This document shows, in pieces, positions 17,494-25,302 of a stretch of 49,490 nucleotides of DNA (its first letter is position 1; every line of letters starts with the position of its first letter). The DNA is from Gemmatimonadota bacterium (GTDB lineage: Bacteria; Gemmatimonadota; Gemmatimonadetes; Gemmatimonadales; GWC2-71-9): contig QHUK01000045.1 in assembly GCA_003222085.1 (NCBI GenBank), forward strand, positions 1-49,490. The letters are read 5' to 3'. The position numbers were made by a program, and so were the translations under genes. The notes beneath the pieces were generated by a model. It was not told the DNA's origin, did not search any database, and saw nothing but the letters and a program-made list of their open reading frames with translations.

Positions 17494-20400
17494 ATGAAGC
17501 CCGTCGCCCTCGCGTGCCTCGCTGTTCTGCTGCTCACCGCGTGTAGTGACCAACAGCCCCTGCAGCCGCCGGCGGGTTCGCGTCCGTCGGCGCTCATCAT
17601 GGATGGGGCGCACCACGGCGGCAACCCGGACTTCTTCTTCCTGCCGCCGTTGGCGGCGGATCCGACCGGCGGGCCGAACTTCGACGCCGGAAAGTTTAAT
17701 CCCAACCTCGCACCGACCGCCGAGGTGTGTCGGCTTAGCGGCGATCCCGCGTCAGGGGCCGTCGACTGTGCCACCGACATCCAAGGCCAACCGGTCCTCG
17801 TGTTCGGGCCCAAGCCGATGACGCTGGCCGTCGAGCAGTATCAGGTCACGTGGGACACGAAGTCTCCGACGCTGCTCGATGCGAGCAAGTTCTATCGGAT
17901 CATCGTGCGCGGGGCCCCCCGCGGGACGATGCTCGGCCTGCTCGACGTGGATCCGGTCACCGGCGGCCTCAAGGACGTGAGAACCGGCGAGGTCGTGCAG
18001 TTTCAGGACGGGCGGTCGCTCCCGATCAAGGTCCGGATCGAGCAGGGGGCGTTCGGGGTGACGAACCCGGACCACGTGGAGCAGGTGGTGACGAACCACA
18101 TCACCACCCCGACGGGGACGGCGGATGTGACAACGAACACCGGGTTCGCCGGGGCGCGGCTGGTGGACAACTGGCTGCCGGCGGCCGCGGTCGCCGCCGG
18201 GATCGACCGCGTCGTGGTCATCATTGAGCGAGTGCCGGTCAACAACGCGGTCCCGGCGACGAGCTGCCTGAAGAGCGGGTTCAAGGAGCTGGAGGGGTGT
18301 TACCGCTTCCGGACGGATCCCGATTTGCACCTGTACGGCTTGTTCAACGCCACGGTGATCGCCGGCGTCTGTTTCGAGCAGCCGATTCACAGCGACGCGC
18401 CGTACGAAATGTTTCGCCGTGAGGAGACGGGGGAGCAAGAGCTCGTGCACCTTGACGACAGCGATGCGCCGTTCCTGAACTGTGCGACCTTCAGCCCGAC
18501 GCCCGCGACGGTGGGCGTGTCGCCGGGCGCCAGGGCGGGAGGCCTGCTGGGGCTGGCGAGGGCGGGGCTGCATGCGCTGATGGACCGCATGGGCCGGGCC
18601 TTGACGCCGCGCCCCCTGCACGCCGTGGACCTCGGCGCCGGGGGCCGCACCAACGCCTTCAGCTTCTTCGGCTGGGCGCGGCGCGCGACCATGACGAAGG
18701 CTGCGCCGAGCGATAACCAAGTCACGCTGGTGGGCACGAAGGTGCTCACGGATCCGACGGTGTGCTTGACCACCTTGCATCCCGCGACGCGGCCGCTGGT
18801 GGGCGAGCCGGTGACATTTACAGTGAGCGGCGGTGGCGGGACGGTGGGCGGCGGCGCGAGTGTGCCCCGGGTCACGGGATCGGACGGGTGTGCGTCCGCG
18901 CCCTGGGTGCTCGGATCGACGACCACGCCGGCCGGCAATCGGCTCACGGCGGCGGCCGCGGCGTCCCCCGGGACGGTGGAGTTCGTGGCCACCGGAGCCT
19001 CCGTGGTGGTGGCTGCCGGCGGCGCCCACACATGCGACCTGAACGCGTCGGGCCAAGCGTCCTGCTGGGGTGACAACAGCTTCGGCGAGCTGGGCGACGG
19101 CACGACCAGCACTCGGCTCGTTCCGACACCGGTCGCCGGGGGCCTGACGTTCGCCGCGCTGAGCGCGGGTGGCAGTCACACCTGCGGCGTGACCGCGAGC
19201 GGCGCGGCGTACTGCTGGGGCTTAAACAACAACGGCCAGCTGGGCGACGGCACGACCACCCAGCGCCTCGTCCCCACGCCGGTCGCCGGAGGCCTCACGT
19301 TCGCCGCGCTGAGCGCGGGTGTCGGTCACACCTGCGGTTTGACCCCGGCCGGCGGGGCGTACTGCTGGGGCTTCAACAACGCGGGCGAGCTGGGCGACGG
19401 CACGACGACTTTTCGACTCGTACCGACGCCGGTCGCCGGGGGCCTGACGTTCGCCGCGCTTAGCGCGGGTGGCGGTCAGACCTGCGGCGTAACCCCGACC
19501 GGCGCGGCGTACTGCTGGGGCTTTAGCGGCAACGGGCAGGTAGGCGACGGCACGACGACCACTCGGCTCGTCCCCACGCCGGTCGTCGGAGGCCTGACGT
19601 TCGCCGTCCTGAGCGCGGGTACGGCGCAGACTTGCGGCGTGACGCCGACGGCCACCGCGTACTGCTGGGGCTTCAACGGCCGTGGTCGGCTGGGCGACGG
19701 CACGACCACCGATCGGCTCGTCCCCACCGCGGTCACGGGGGGCCGGACGTTCGCCGCGGTGAGCGTGGGTTGGTTTCACGCTTGCGGCGTGACCACGAGC
19801 GGTGCGGCGTATTGCTGGGGTGGTGGCCCGCTGGGCGACGGCACGACCACCGATCGGCTCGTCCCCACCGCGGTCACGGGGGGCCTCACCTTCACCGCCC
19901 TGAGTGCGGGTGGCAATCACACGTGCGGCGTGACCACGAGCGGCGCGGCGTACTGCTGGGGCGACAATTCGTTCAGCGAGCTGGGCGACGGCACGACCAC
20001 GACTCGGCTCGTCCCCACGGCGGTCGCGTTCGGAACGGCGCCAGCCATTCCCATCGCGGGCGGTACGTACAACGACAGGAACGCGGGGGTCATCGGTACG
20101 GGGTTCCTGTTTGATCCCACGGACCCGGCCGGCCCCATCGAGAGCATGGCCATCGCTGGCCCCGCCGGCTGGAACGGGGGCGCGGGACTGACAATTTTCC
20201 GGTACCAGCCCCCAGGCATGGCGCCCACGCGCGCGGTGTGGTGGGTGTTCAACCCAGCCATCGCCACATCGGGCACCTACACGGCGACGGCAACCGTCGG
20301 CGGCGTCGTGCGGCGTGCCACCTTCTCGATCGATGCGACCAGCACAATGGAGGCGCCTCAGATTACCAGTCTGGACCCCGGGACGAGTCAGGTCGCCATG

Positions 20401-20667
20401 ACATGGACCGCTTCGCCATCCCCGCAGTCGTTCTTGGTAGCTGTCATTGCCGTTCCGTTCCCTGGCTTCTATGCGGCCGCGCGAGTCGTCTCTGGCGACA
20501 CGCGTGCGCTCACGTTCAGTGGGCTGTCGCTCGTCGCCGGCGGTTCGTATCAAGCTGTCGTGTGGGCCTACGATAAGGATGTGATCACACCCGGCGCGAT
20601 CGGTAGCCAGTTCAACATCGGCGCGCACGCAGTACCCTTCACGGCGCCGAGCGCTATCCTGCAGTAG
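17494..20667 (+). CDS. Giant RCC1-propeller lipoprotein, paralogue B
   Basis: A 1057-residue predicted lipoprotein (LLTAC lipobox, Cys17). Its first 480 residues or so closely match paralogue A (DGAHHGGNPDFFFLPPL, RGAPRGTMLGLLDVDPV, ELEGCYRFRTDPDLH, GAGGRTNAFSFFGWAR). Seven RCC1 blades follow with the same Cys pairs. One blade is short by about three residues at its CWG turn (CWGGGPLGDG). The C-terminus differs from A: about 200 residues that look like one or two fibronectin-type beta sandwiches (APQITSLDPGTSQVAMTWTASPSPQSF, then GGSYQAVVWAYD). It lies 144 bases after A on the same strand, and a strong terminator follows. The shared N-terminal and propeller regions with swapped C-terminal modules suggest duplication followed by domain exchange. 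Confidence 0.85.
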   Translation: MKPVALACLAVLLLTACSDQQPLQPPAGSRPSALIMDGAHHGGNPDFFFLPPLAADPTGGPNFDAGKFNPNLAPTAEVCRLSGDPASGAVDCATDIQGQPVLVFGPKPMTLAVEQYQVTWDTKSPTLLDASKFYRIIVRGAPRGTMLGLLDVDPVTGGLKDVRTGEVVQFQDGRSLPIKVRIEQGAFGVTNPDHVEQVVTNHITTPTGTADVTTNTGFAGARLVDNWLPAAAVAAGIDRVVVIIERVPVNNAVPATSCLKSGFKELEGCYRFRTDPDLHLYGLFNATVIAGVCFEQPIHSDAPYEMFRREETGEQELVHLDDSDAPFLNCATFSPTPATVGVSPGARAGGLLGLARAGLHALMDRMGRALTPRPLHAVDLGAGGRTNAFSFFGWARRATMTKAAPSDNQVTLVGTKVLTDPTVCLTTLHPATRPLVGEPVTFTVSGGGGTVGGGASVPRVTGSDGCASAPWVLGSTTTPAGNRLTAAAAASPGTVEFVATGASVVVAAGGAHTCDLNASGQASCWGDNSFGELGDGTTSTRLVPTPVAGGLTFAALSAGGSHTCGVTASGAAYCWGLNNNGQLGDGTTTQRLVPTPVAGGLTFAALSAGVGHTCGLTPAGGAYCWGFNNAGELGDGTTTFRLVPTPVAGGLTFAALSAGGGQTCGVTPTGAAYCWGFSGNGQVGDGTTTTRLVPTPVVGGLTFAVLSAGTAQTCGVTPTATAYCWGFNGRGRLGDGTTTDRLVPTAVTGGRTFAAVSVGWFHACGVTTSGAAYCWGGGPLGDGTTTDRLVPTAVTGGLTFTALSAGGNHTCGVTTSGAAYCWGDNSFSELGDGTTTTRLVPTAVAFGTAPAIPIAGGTYNDRNAGVIGTGFLFDPTDPAGPIESMAIAGPAGWNGGAGLTIFRYQPPGMAPTRAVWWVFNPAIATSGTYTATATVGGVVRRATFSIDATSTMEAPQITSLDPGTSQVAMTWTASPSPQSFLVAVIAVPFPGFYAAARVVSGDTRALTFSGLSLVAGGSYQAVVWAYDKDVITPGAIGSQFNIGAHAVPFTAPSAILQ
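19010..20034 (+). repeat. Seven tandem RCC1 units in paralogue B
   Basis: The units have a period of about 150 bases with the same core words as in paralogue A (for example GGCGCGGCGTACTGCTGGGG). The sixth unit is shortened. The array is coding. Confidence 0.85.
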
Positions 20668-20706
20668 GGCCCGCGCGGGTCCAGCTTCGCCGGTGGCAGC
20701 GTTATG

Positions 20707-20733
20707 GGGCGGCTCTCCGGAGCCGCCCTTCGC
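20707..20733 (+). terminator. Terminator hairpin after RCC1 paralogue B
   Basis: A perfect 9-base stem, GGGCGGCTC (20707-20715) with GAGCCGCCC (20720-20728), closes a TCCG loop and is followed by TTCGCG. It separates the RCC1 gene from the tyrA promoter. Confidence 0.65.
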
Positions 20734-20734
20734 G

Positions 20735-20763
20735 TTTACGCCGCCATCAGTTGCGGCTAGTTT
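20735..20763 (+). promoter_or_regulatory. Predicted promoter for tyrA-aroA-cmk
   Basis: TTTACG (20735-20740) and TAGTTT (20758-20763) are separated by exactly 17 bases. The -10 box ends 7 bases before the GTG start of tyrA, so the message would be leaderless or nearly so. It lies directly after the RCC1 terminator. Confidence 0.45.
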
Positions 20764-20770
20764 CCTCTGC

Positions 20771-21613
20771 GTGCGCCCCACCAAGCTCGGGATCATCGGC
20801 CTCGGCGCGATCGGCGGCTCGCTCGCCCTCCAGGCGAAACGTGCCGGGATCACGACCGTGCTCGGGTGGTCCCCCGAGCCCGGTGAGCGGGTCGCGGCGG
20901 CGCGGCAGGGCGCGATCGACGACGCGCCGTCCCGCGCGGCGGACGTGGCGCGCGCGGTCGAGCTGCTCGTGCTGGCCGCGCCCCCCGCCGCCAACCTCGA
21001 CCTGCTCGGCAGCCTCAAGCCCCACGTCGGCGCCGGTGCACTGATCACCGACGTGGGGTCGGTGAAGCGAGCGATCGTCGCCCGGGCGGACGCGCTGGGG
21101 CTCGGGCCCCGCTTCGCCGGCGGCCACCCGCTCGCCGGCACCCACGAGCACGGCTTCGTCGCTGCCCGTGGCGACCTGTTCAAGGGCGCGGTCGTGTACA
21201 TCACGTCGACGCGCGACGGGAACGGCGCGGCGCGCGAGGTCGCGCACTTCTGGGAAAGCGTGCTCGAGGCGCATCCGGTGCTGATCGACGCCGCGCAACA
21301 CGACCGCCAGCTCGCCCTCACGAGCCACCTGCCGCAAGCGGTGGCGTCCCTCCTGGCCCACTACCTCGCCCGCGCCGCTCCGCCCGGTGCCACGTTCGGC
21401 CCAGGGGCACGCGACGCCACGCGCCTCGCCGCGTCGGAGCCAGCGCTCTGGACCGAGATCTTCCTCATGAATCGCGACGAGCTGCTCCCCGCGCTCCGCT
21501 CTCTCGAACAGCCGCTCGGCGAGCTCGAGCACGCGCTCGAGACGGGGAACGCCCAGGCCGTGACGGCGTGGCTCAGCTGCGCGGCGCAGTGGCGCCGGCA
21601 GGCCGACGCGTGA
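20771..21613 (+). CDS. tyrA: Prephenate dehydrogenase
   Basis: A 280-residue NAD(P)-dependent oxidoreductase that decarboxylates prephenate (or arogenate) in tyrosine synthesis. The Rossmann loop GLGAIGGSLA is at residues 9-18. ITDVGSVK and the substrate-side HPLAGTHEHG motif follow, with the helical dimer domain C-terminal (LTSHLPQAVASLLA). GTG 20771 is the start nearest to homologous sequence. The frame is open further upstream but would run into the terminator. There is no fused ACT or chorismate mutase domain. It overlaps aroA by 4 bases (GTGA), so the two aromatic-pathway genes are coupled. Confidence 0.92.
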   Translation: MRPTKLGIIGLGAIGGSLALQAKRAGITTVLGWSPEPGERVAAARQGAIDDAPSRAADVARAVELLVLAAPPAANLDLLGSLKPHVGAGALITDVGSVKRAIVARADALGLGPRFAGGHPLAGTHEHGFVAARGDLFKGAVVYITSTRDGNGAAREVAHFWESVLEAHPVLIDAAQHDRQLALTSHLPQAVASLLAHYLARAAPPGATFGPGARDATRLAASEPALWTEIFLMNRDELLPALRSLEQPLGELEHALETGNAQAVTAWLSCAAQWRRQADA

Positions 21614-22908
21614 ACGTGCAAGGCGTCGTCCGGCCGCCGGGCGACAAAAGCATCTCGCACCGAGCCGTGATGCTCGCCGCGCTCGCGCGCGGGACCAGCG
21701 AGATCACGGGGCTGCTGACCGGCGAGGACGTCAAGTCCAGCGCGCGGGTGCTGCGTGGTCTCGGCGCTGATATCTCCACCGTTCGTGAGGGCGCCACCGT
21801 CAAGGTCCACGTTTCCCGTTTCACGTGTCCCGTCTCCCGGCTTCATTGCGGCAACTCAGGCACCACCGCGCGCCTGATGCTGGGTATCCTTGCGGGCCAG
21901 CGGTTCGCCGCGACGCTGACTGGAGACGCGTCGCTGCGGCGCCGGCCCATGCGGCGGGTCACCGAGCCGCTCCGCGTCATGGGCGCCGAAATCCAGGAGA
22001 AGGGCGGCGACGCGCTGCCGCTCACGATCCACGGCGGCCGCCTGCGCTCGCTCACCTATACGACGCCCGTCGCGAGCGCGCAGATCAAGAGCGCCCTGCT
22101 GCTCGCGGGACTCACCGGGAACGTGGGCGTCACGATTCGCGAGCCGTATCGCTCGCGCGATCACACGGAGCGGCTGTTCGTGCATCTCGGATTGGGATTG
22201 CACGAGCGCGACGGCGCGATCGTGTACGAGCCGTCCCCTCCTGGGCGTCATGGCGTCGTGCCGTCGTTCCATCTGTCGGTTCCTGGTGATGCCTCCTCGG
22301 CGTCCTTCCTCGTCGCGGCCGCCGTGCTCGCCGAGGGCGGCGAGCTGGTGATCGAAAACGTCGGGGTGAACCCGACCCGCACCGGCTTCCTCGTGGTGCT
22401 CGAGCGCATGGGCGCGCACGTCGAGCGCGTGAATCTCCGGGACGAGGGCGGTGAGCCGGTCGCCGACCTCGTGGCCCGCCCGGCCGCGCTCCGGGGGACC
22501 GAAGTCAGCGCGGCGGAGGTGCCGACCCTCGTCGACGAGATGCCGGTGCTCGCGGTACTCGCGAGCCGGGCCGCCGCGGGGAGCGAGACGGTGTTCCGCG
22601 AGGTGGGCGAGCTTCGGGTGAAAGAGAGCAACCGGCTCGAGCTCATCGCGGCCAACCTGCGCGCGGTAGGGGTGGACGCGGAGGCGCGCGGGAATGACCT
22701 GTTCGTGTGCGGCACGACGCGACGCCCCAGCGGACGGGTCGACACGGCGCGCGATCATCGGCTGGCCATGGCATTTGCGGTGCTCGGCACCCTTCCCGGG
22801 GCGGACGTGCGGCTCTCTGAACGGACCTCGGTGGCCATCAGCTACCCGCGGTTCTTCCGCGACCTGAAGAGAATTGGGAAAACGGGAAAGGGGAAACGGG
22901 AAACGTGA
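21610..22908 (+). CDS. aroA: 3-Phosphoshikimate 1-carboxyvinyltransferase (EPSP synthase)
   Basis: A 432-residue shikimate-pathway enzyme that joins PEP and shikimate-3-phosphate. Seen motifs: PPGDKSISHRA (9-19), CGNSGTTARL (80-89), REPYRSRDHTERLF, DEMPVLAVLA, ELRVKESNRL and DHRLAMAFAVLG. The GTG start (21610) overlaps the tyrA stop as GTGA. Two parts are repeat-derived: residues 68-77 (VSRFTCPVSR), just before the CGNSGT motif, come from an antisense GGGAAAC-type heptamer array. The last dozen residues (IGKTGKGKRET) come from a sense array that also carries the cmk start. Both lie outside the conserved motifs. Confidence 0.95.
   Translation: MNVQGVVRPPGDKSISHRAVMLAALARGTSEITGLLTGEDVKSSARVLRGLGADISTVREGATVKVHVSRFTCPVSRLHCGNSGTTARLMLGILAGQRFAATLTGDASLRRRPMRRVTEPLRVMGAEIQEKGGDALPLTIHGGRLRSLTYTTPVASAQIKSALLLAGLTGNVGVTIREPYRSRDHTERLFVHLGLGLHERDGAIVYEPSPPGRHGVVPSFHLSVPGDASSASFLVAAAVLAEGGELVIENVGVNPTRTGFLVVLERMGAHVERVNLRDEGGEPVADLVARPAALRGTEVSAAEVPTLVDEMPVLAVLASRAAAGSETVFREVGELRVKESNRLELIAANLRAVGVDAEARGNDLFVCGTTRRPSGRVDTARDHRLAMAFAVLGTLPGADVRLSERTSVAISYPRFFRDLKRIGKTGKGKRET
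21811..21838 (-). repeat. Heptamer array (GGGAAAC type) inside aroA
   Basis: Read on the minus strand, four consecutive 7-base units GGGAGAC, GGGACAC, GTGAAAC and GGGAAAC span exactly 28 bases. In the aroA frame they encode a ten-residue loop immediately N-terminal to the conserved CGNSGT motif. Confidence 0.8.
22876..22905 (+). repeat. Heptamer array (GGGAAAC type) at the aroA/cmk junction
   Basis: Units GGGAAAAC (8 bases), GGGAAAG, GGGAAAC and GGGAAAC follow each other and end at the GTGA overlap. The array encodes the Lys/Gly-rich tail of aroA and provides the sequence before the cmk GTG. Four GGG runs with short loops also fit a G-quadruplex pattern. Confidence 0.8.
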
Positions 22909-23705
22909 GCCTCCGGGTCATCGCCATCGATGGCCCCGCGGCGTCGGGGAAGAGCTCCACGGCAGCCCTGGTCGCCCGGCGTCTCGGGTGGGCGCACCTC
23001 GACTCGGGCGCGCTGTATCGGGCGATCACGCTCGCAGTGCTGGATAACCTCGGGGAAACAGCCGGGGAAAGGGGAAAGGGGAAAGGGAAAACGTGGGGTG
23101 CGCAGCACATCGTGGCGCTCGCCGAGGATCTGCCGGTACGGCTGGTGCTCGTGGACGACGCGTTCCGCCCCGAGGTGGCCGGCGTGGATGTGGCGCAGGC
23201 GATCCGCTCCGAGCGGGTGACCGAACGGGTCTCCGAGATCGCGGCCATTCCCGAAGTCCGCCACTGGGTGAACGTCCAGCAGCGGGAGGCCGTGCAGGAT
23301 CACCCGCGGGGAGTAGTAGTGGACGGTCGGGACATCGGGACGGTGGTGTTCCCGGACGCTCCGCTGAAGGTGTTTCTCACCGCGAGTCCGGAGGAGCGGG
23401 CGCGGCGCCGCTTAGCCGAGCGGGGCGGGAGTGGGGGAGGTGAGGCTCGAGCAGCAGGTCCAGGCGGTGGTGGCGCTGGCGCGGGAGCGGCTGCCCGGCT
23501 AGGTTTGCCGTCTTGTGTTCCGGAGCCCGGGGATCGCCCCGGGCGCCATGGTCCAAACCCGCAACCGAACCGGTGCACTGAATGCTGGTGGATACGGAAA
23601 ACCTGCCCGAGTCGAAGTCCGAAGCTCCTGCTCCCGCTCACCCTCATCTCCGCGTCCGCTCCGATCTGCACGAGGAGTATTCGTCGGACGAAATCGCGAA
23701 GATGA
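22905..23705 (+). CDS. cmk: Cytidylate kinase, apparently disrupted in its C-terminal third
   Basis: CMP kinase phosphorylates CMP and dCMP. The N-terminal part is normal: P-loop DGPAASGKSS (9-18), DSGALYRA, VVVDGRDIGTVVFPDAPLKVFLTASPEERARRRLAERG up to about residue 174. The expected RDxRDS/NRAVAPL arginine segment and its surroundings (about 50 residues) are then absent. The frame enters a low-complexity Gly/Ala run and continues out of register into rpsA, ending at 23705. A remnant of the true C-terminus (LEQQVQAVVALARERLPG) lies in the +1 frame and stops at 23500-23502. Residues 50-62 are an in-frame GGGAAAG-type repeat insertion. The cause is a real internal deletion with frameshift or a sequencing/assembly error. 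The GTG start overlaps the aroA stop (GTGA). Confidence 0.75.
   Translation: MSLRVIAIDGPAASGKSSTAALVARRLGWAHLDSGALYRAITLAVLDNLGETAGERGKGKGKTWGAQHIVALAEDLPVRLVLVDDAFRPEVAGVDVAQAIRSERVTERVSEIAAIPEVRHWVNVQQREAVQDHPRGVVVDGRDIGTVVFPDAPLKVFLTASPEERARRRLAERGGSGGGEARAAGPGGGGAGAGAAARLGLPSCVPEPGDRPGRHGPNPQPNRCTECWWIRKTCPSRSPKLLLPLTLISASAPICTRSIRRTKSRR
23052..23091 (+). repeat. Heptamer array (GGGAAAG type) inside cmk
   Basis: Three successive GGGGAAA words plus flanking GGGAAAC-like words fill about 40 bases and encode GETAGERGKGKGK between two conserved parts of cmk. Four G-runs of three to four with 3-base spacers make a textbook G-quadruplex pattern on the coding strand. Confidence 0.8.
23434..23502 (+). 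pseudogene. cmk: Out-of-frame C-terminal remnant of cmk
   Basis: In the +1 frame relative to cmk the sequence reads GEVRLEQQVQAVVALARERLPG followed by TAG. This matches in style and place the last helix of bacterial CMP kinases, which ends in a pattern like LSIEQVIEKALQYARQKL. It lies directly after a G-rich run (23421-23443), where the missing central-C-terminal segment should be. Confidence 0.6.
23525..23544 (+). promoter_or_regulatory. Stable hairpin in the rpsA leader
   Basis: A perfect 8-base stem, GCCCGGGG (23525-23532) with CCCCGGGC (23537-23544), closes an ATCG loop 38 bases before the rpsA ATG. There is no U-tract, so it is more likely an mRNA structure or weak attenuator than a terminator. 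Autoregulation of rpsA through leader structure is known in enterobacteria. Extension to this case is inference. Confidence 0.35.
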
Positions 23706-25291
23706 CGGAGCTGTACGAAGGGACGCTCTCGAACATCGAAGAAGGCGAGATCGTCAAGTCGAAGGTCCTGCGCGTGACCGACACCGCCGTCATTCTCGAC
23801 GTCGGATTCAAGTCCGAAGGCGCCGTGCCGATCGACGAGTTCAAGGACGCGCGCTCGCTCAAGGAAGGAGATGAGATCGAGGTCTTCCTCGAGCACCTCG
23901 AGGATCAGGAAGGCGCGGTCGTCCTTTCGAAGAAGAAGGCCGATTTCATGCGGGTCTGGGAACGGATCCGCGAAGCCCATGAGAAGGACGAGGCAGTCTC
24001 GGGCACGCTCGTCAAGAAGATCAAAGGCGGCGTGGTCGTGGACCTGATGGGGGTGGACGCCTTCCTCCCCGGCAGTCAGATCGCCCTGCGGCGCGTGCCC
24101 AACATCGACGAGCTCCTGGGCCAGAGCTTCGAGTTCAAGATCATCAAGCTGAACAAGCGACGCCGCAACATCGTGGTGAGCCGCCGCGTCCTGCTCGAAG
24201 CCGAGCGCAAGACCAAGCGCGACGTCCTGATGAAGGAGCTGCAGGTCGGGCAGACCCGGAAGGGCATCGTGAAAAACATCACCGACTTCGGCGCCTTCAT
24301 CGACCTCGGAGGCGTGGACGGGCTGCTCCACATCACCGACATGAGCTACGGCCGGGTGTCGCACCCGTCCGAGATGGTGCATATCGGCCAGGAGGTCGAG
24401 GTCAAAGTCCTCGACATCGACTGGGAGCGCGAGCGCATCAGCCTCGGCCTGAAGCAGCTGCAGCCCTATCCGTGGAAGAACGTGGCGGCCAAGTATCCGG
24501 TCGGGACTCGCGTGCAGGGAAAGGTCGTCTCGATCACCAACTACGGCGCGTTCGTCGAGCTCGAGCCGGGGATCGAGGGCCTGGTCCATATCTCCGAGAT
24601 GAGCTGGACGCGCAACGTGCGCCACCCCTCGAAGATCGTGTCGATCGGCGAAACGATTGAAGCCGTCGTATTGAAAGTCGACGAAACGGAAGAGAAGGTC
24701 TCACTCGGCATGAAGCAAACCGAGGAAGACCCCTGGATGGCGCTGCCCCAGAAGTACCCCGTGGGCATGCGGATCAAGGGCAAGGTGCGGAACCTCACCT
24801 CGTTCGGCGCGTTCGTGGAGATCGAGCCCGGCATCGACGGGCTGATCCACATCTCCGACATGTCGTGGACCAAGCGCGTGCAGCATCCCTCCGAGGTCGT
24901 GAAGAAGGGCGACGAGGTGGAAGTCCTGATCCTGAACGTGGACGCCGAGAACAAGCGGATCTCGCTCGGCCTGAAGCAGGCGCTGGAAGACCCGTGGCTG
25001 CGGATCGGCGAGACGTACCCCGTGGGCACCGAGCTGCGGGGCCGGGTGCTGCGGCTCATGGACAAGGGGGTCGTGGTGGATCTGGGGCACGACATCGAGG
25101 GCTTCGTGCCGATGTCGCAGCTCGGCATCCCCGACATCCAGAATCCGGCCGACGCCGTGAAAGAGGGACAGGCGGTAGAGCTCAAGGTGCTGGAGGTGGA
25201 CCCCATCCATCATCGGATCGTGCTCGCGGCCACCGGATGGCCCAAGGAAGAGGGGGCGCCGGAGCCCACGAAGCAGGAAAATCAAGACTAG
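23582..25291 (+). CDS. rpsA: 30S ribosomal protein S1
   Basis: A 569-residue RNA-binding protein that helps mRNA load on the 30S subunit. It contains six S1 OB-fold repeats, recognisable by G.V..I..FGAFV.L..G..GL.HISDMS-type motifs: KSKVLRVTDTAVILDVG (about 60), SGTLVKKIKGGVVVDLMG, KGIVKNITDFGAFIDLGG, QGKVVSITNYGAFVELEPG, KGKVRNLTSFGAFVEIEPG and RGRVLRLMDKGVVVDLG. The acidic N-terminus and length fit the family. The ATG at 23582 lacks a clear ribosome-binding site, as is often seen for S1 genes. The out-of-register cmk frame overlaps its first 124 bases. A roughly 100-base hairpin follows the stop. Confidence 0.97.
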   Translation: MLVDTENLPESKSEAPAPAHPHLRVRSDLHEEYSSDEIAKMTELYEGTLSNIEEGEIVKSKVLRVTDTAVILDVGFKSEGAVPIDEFKDARSLKEGDEIEVFLEHLEDQEGAVVLSKKKADFMRVWERIREAHEKDEAVSGTLVKKIKGGVVVDLMGVDAFLPGSQIALRRVPNIDELLGQSFEFKIIKLNKRRRNIVVSRRVLLEAERKTKRDVLMKELQVGQTRKGIVKNITDFGAFIDLGGVDGLLHITDMSYGRVSHPSEMVHIGQEVEVKVLDIDWERERISLGLKQLQPYPWKNVAAKYPVGTRVQGKVVSITNYGAFVELEPGIEGLVHISEMSWTRNVRHPSKIVSIGETIEAVVLKVDETEEKVSLGMKQTEEDPWMALPQKYPVGMRIKGKVRNLTSFGAFVEIEPGIDGLIHISDMSWTKRVQHPSEVVKKGDEVEVLILNVDAENKRISLGLKQALEDPWLRIGETYPVGTELRGRVLRLMDKGVVVDLGHDIEGFVPMSQLGIPDIQNPADAVKEGQAVELKVLEVDPIHHRIVLAATGWPKEEGAPEPTKQENQD

Positions 25292-25302
25292 ACGCGGTAA
25301 GG

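Noticed and set aside
14455-20034. Regular DNA repeats of about 150 bases, considered as a CRISPR or satellite array.
   Set aside because: They are coding RCC1 blades in one frame with conserved Cys/Trp residues, lack spacers and exceed CRISPR repeat length.
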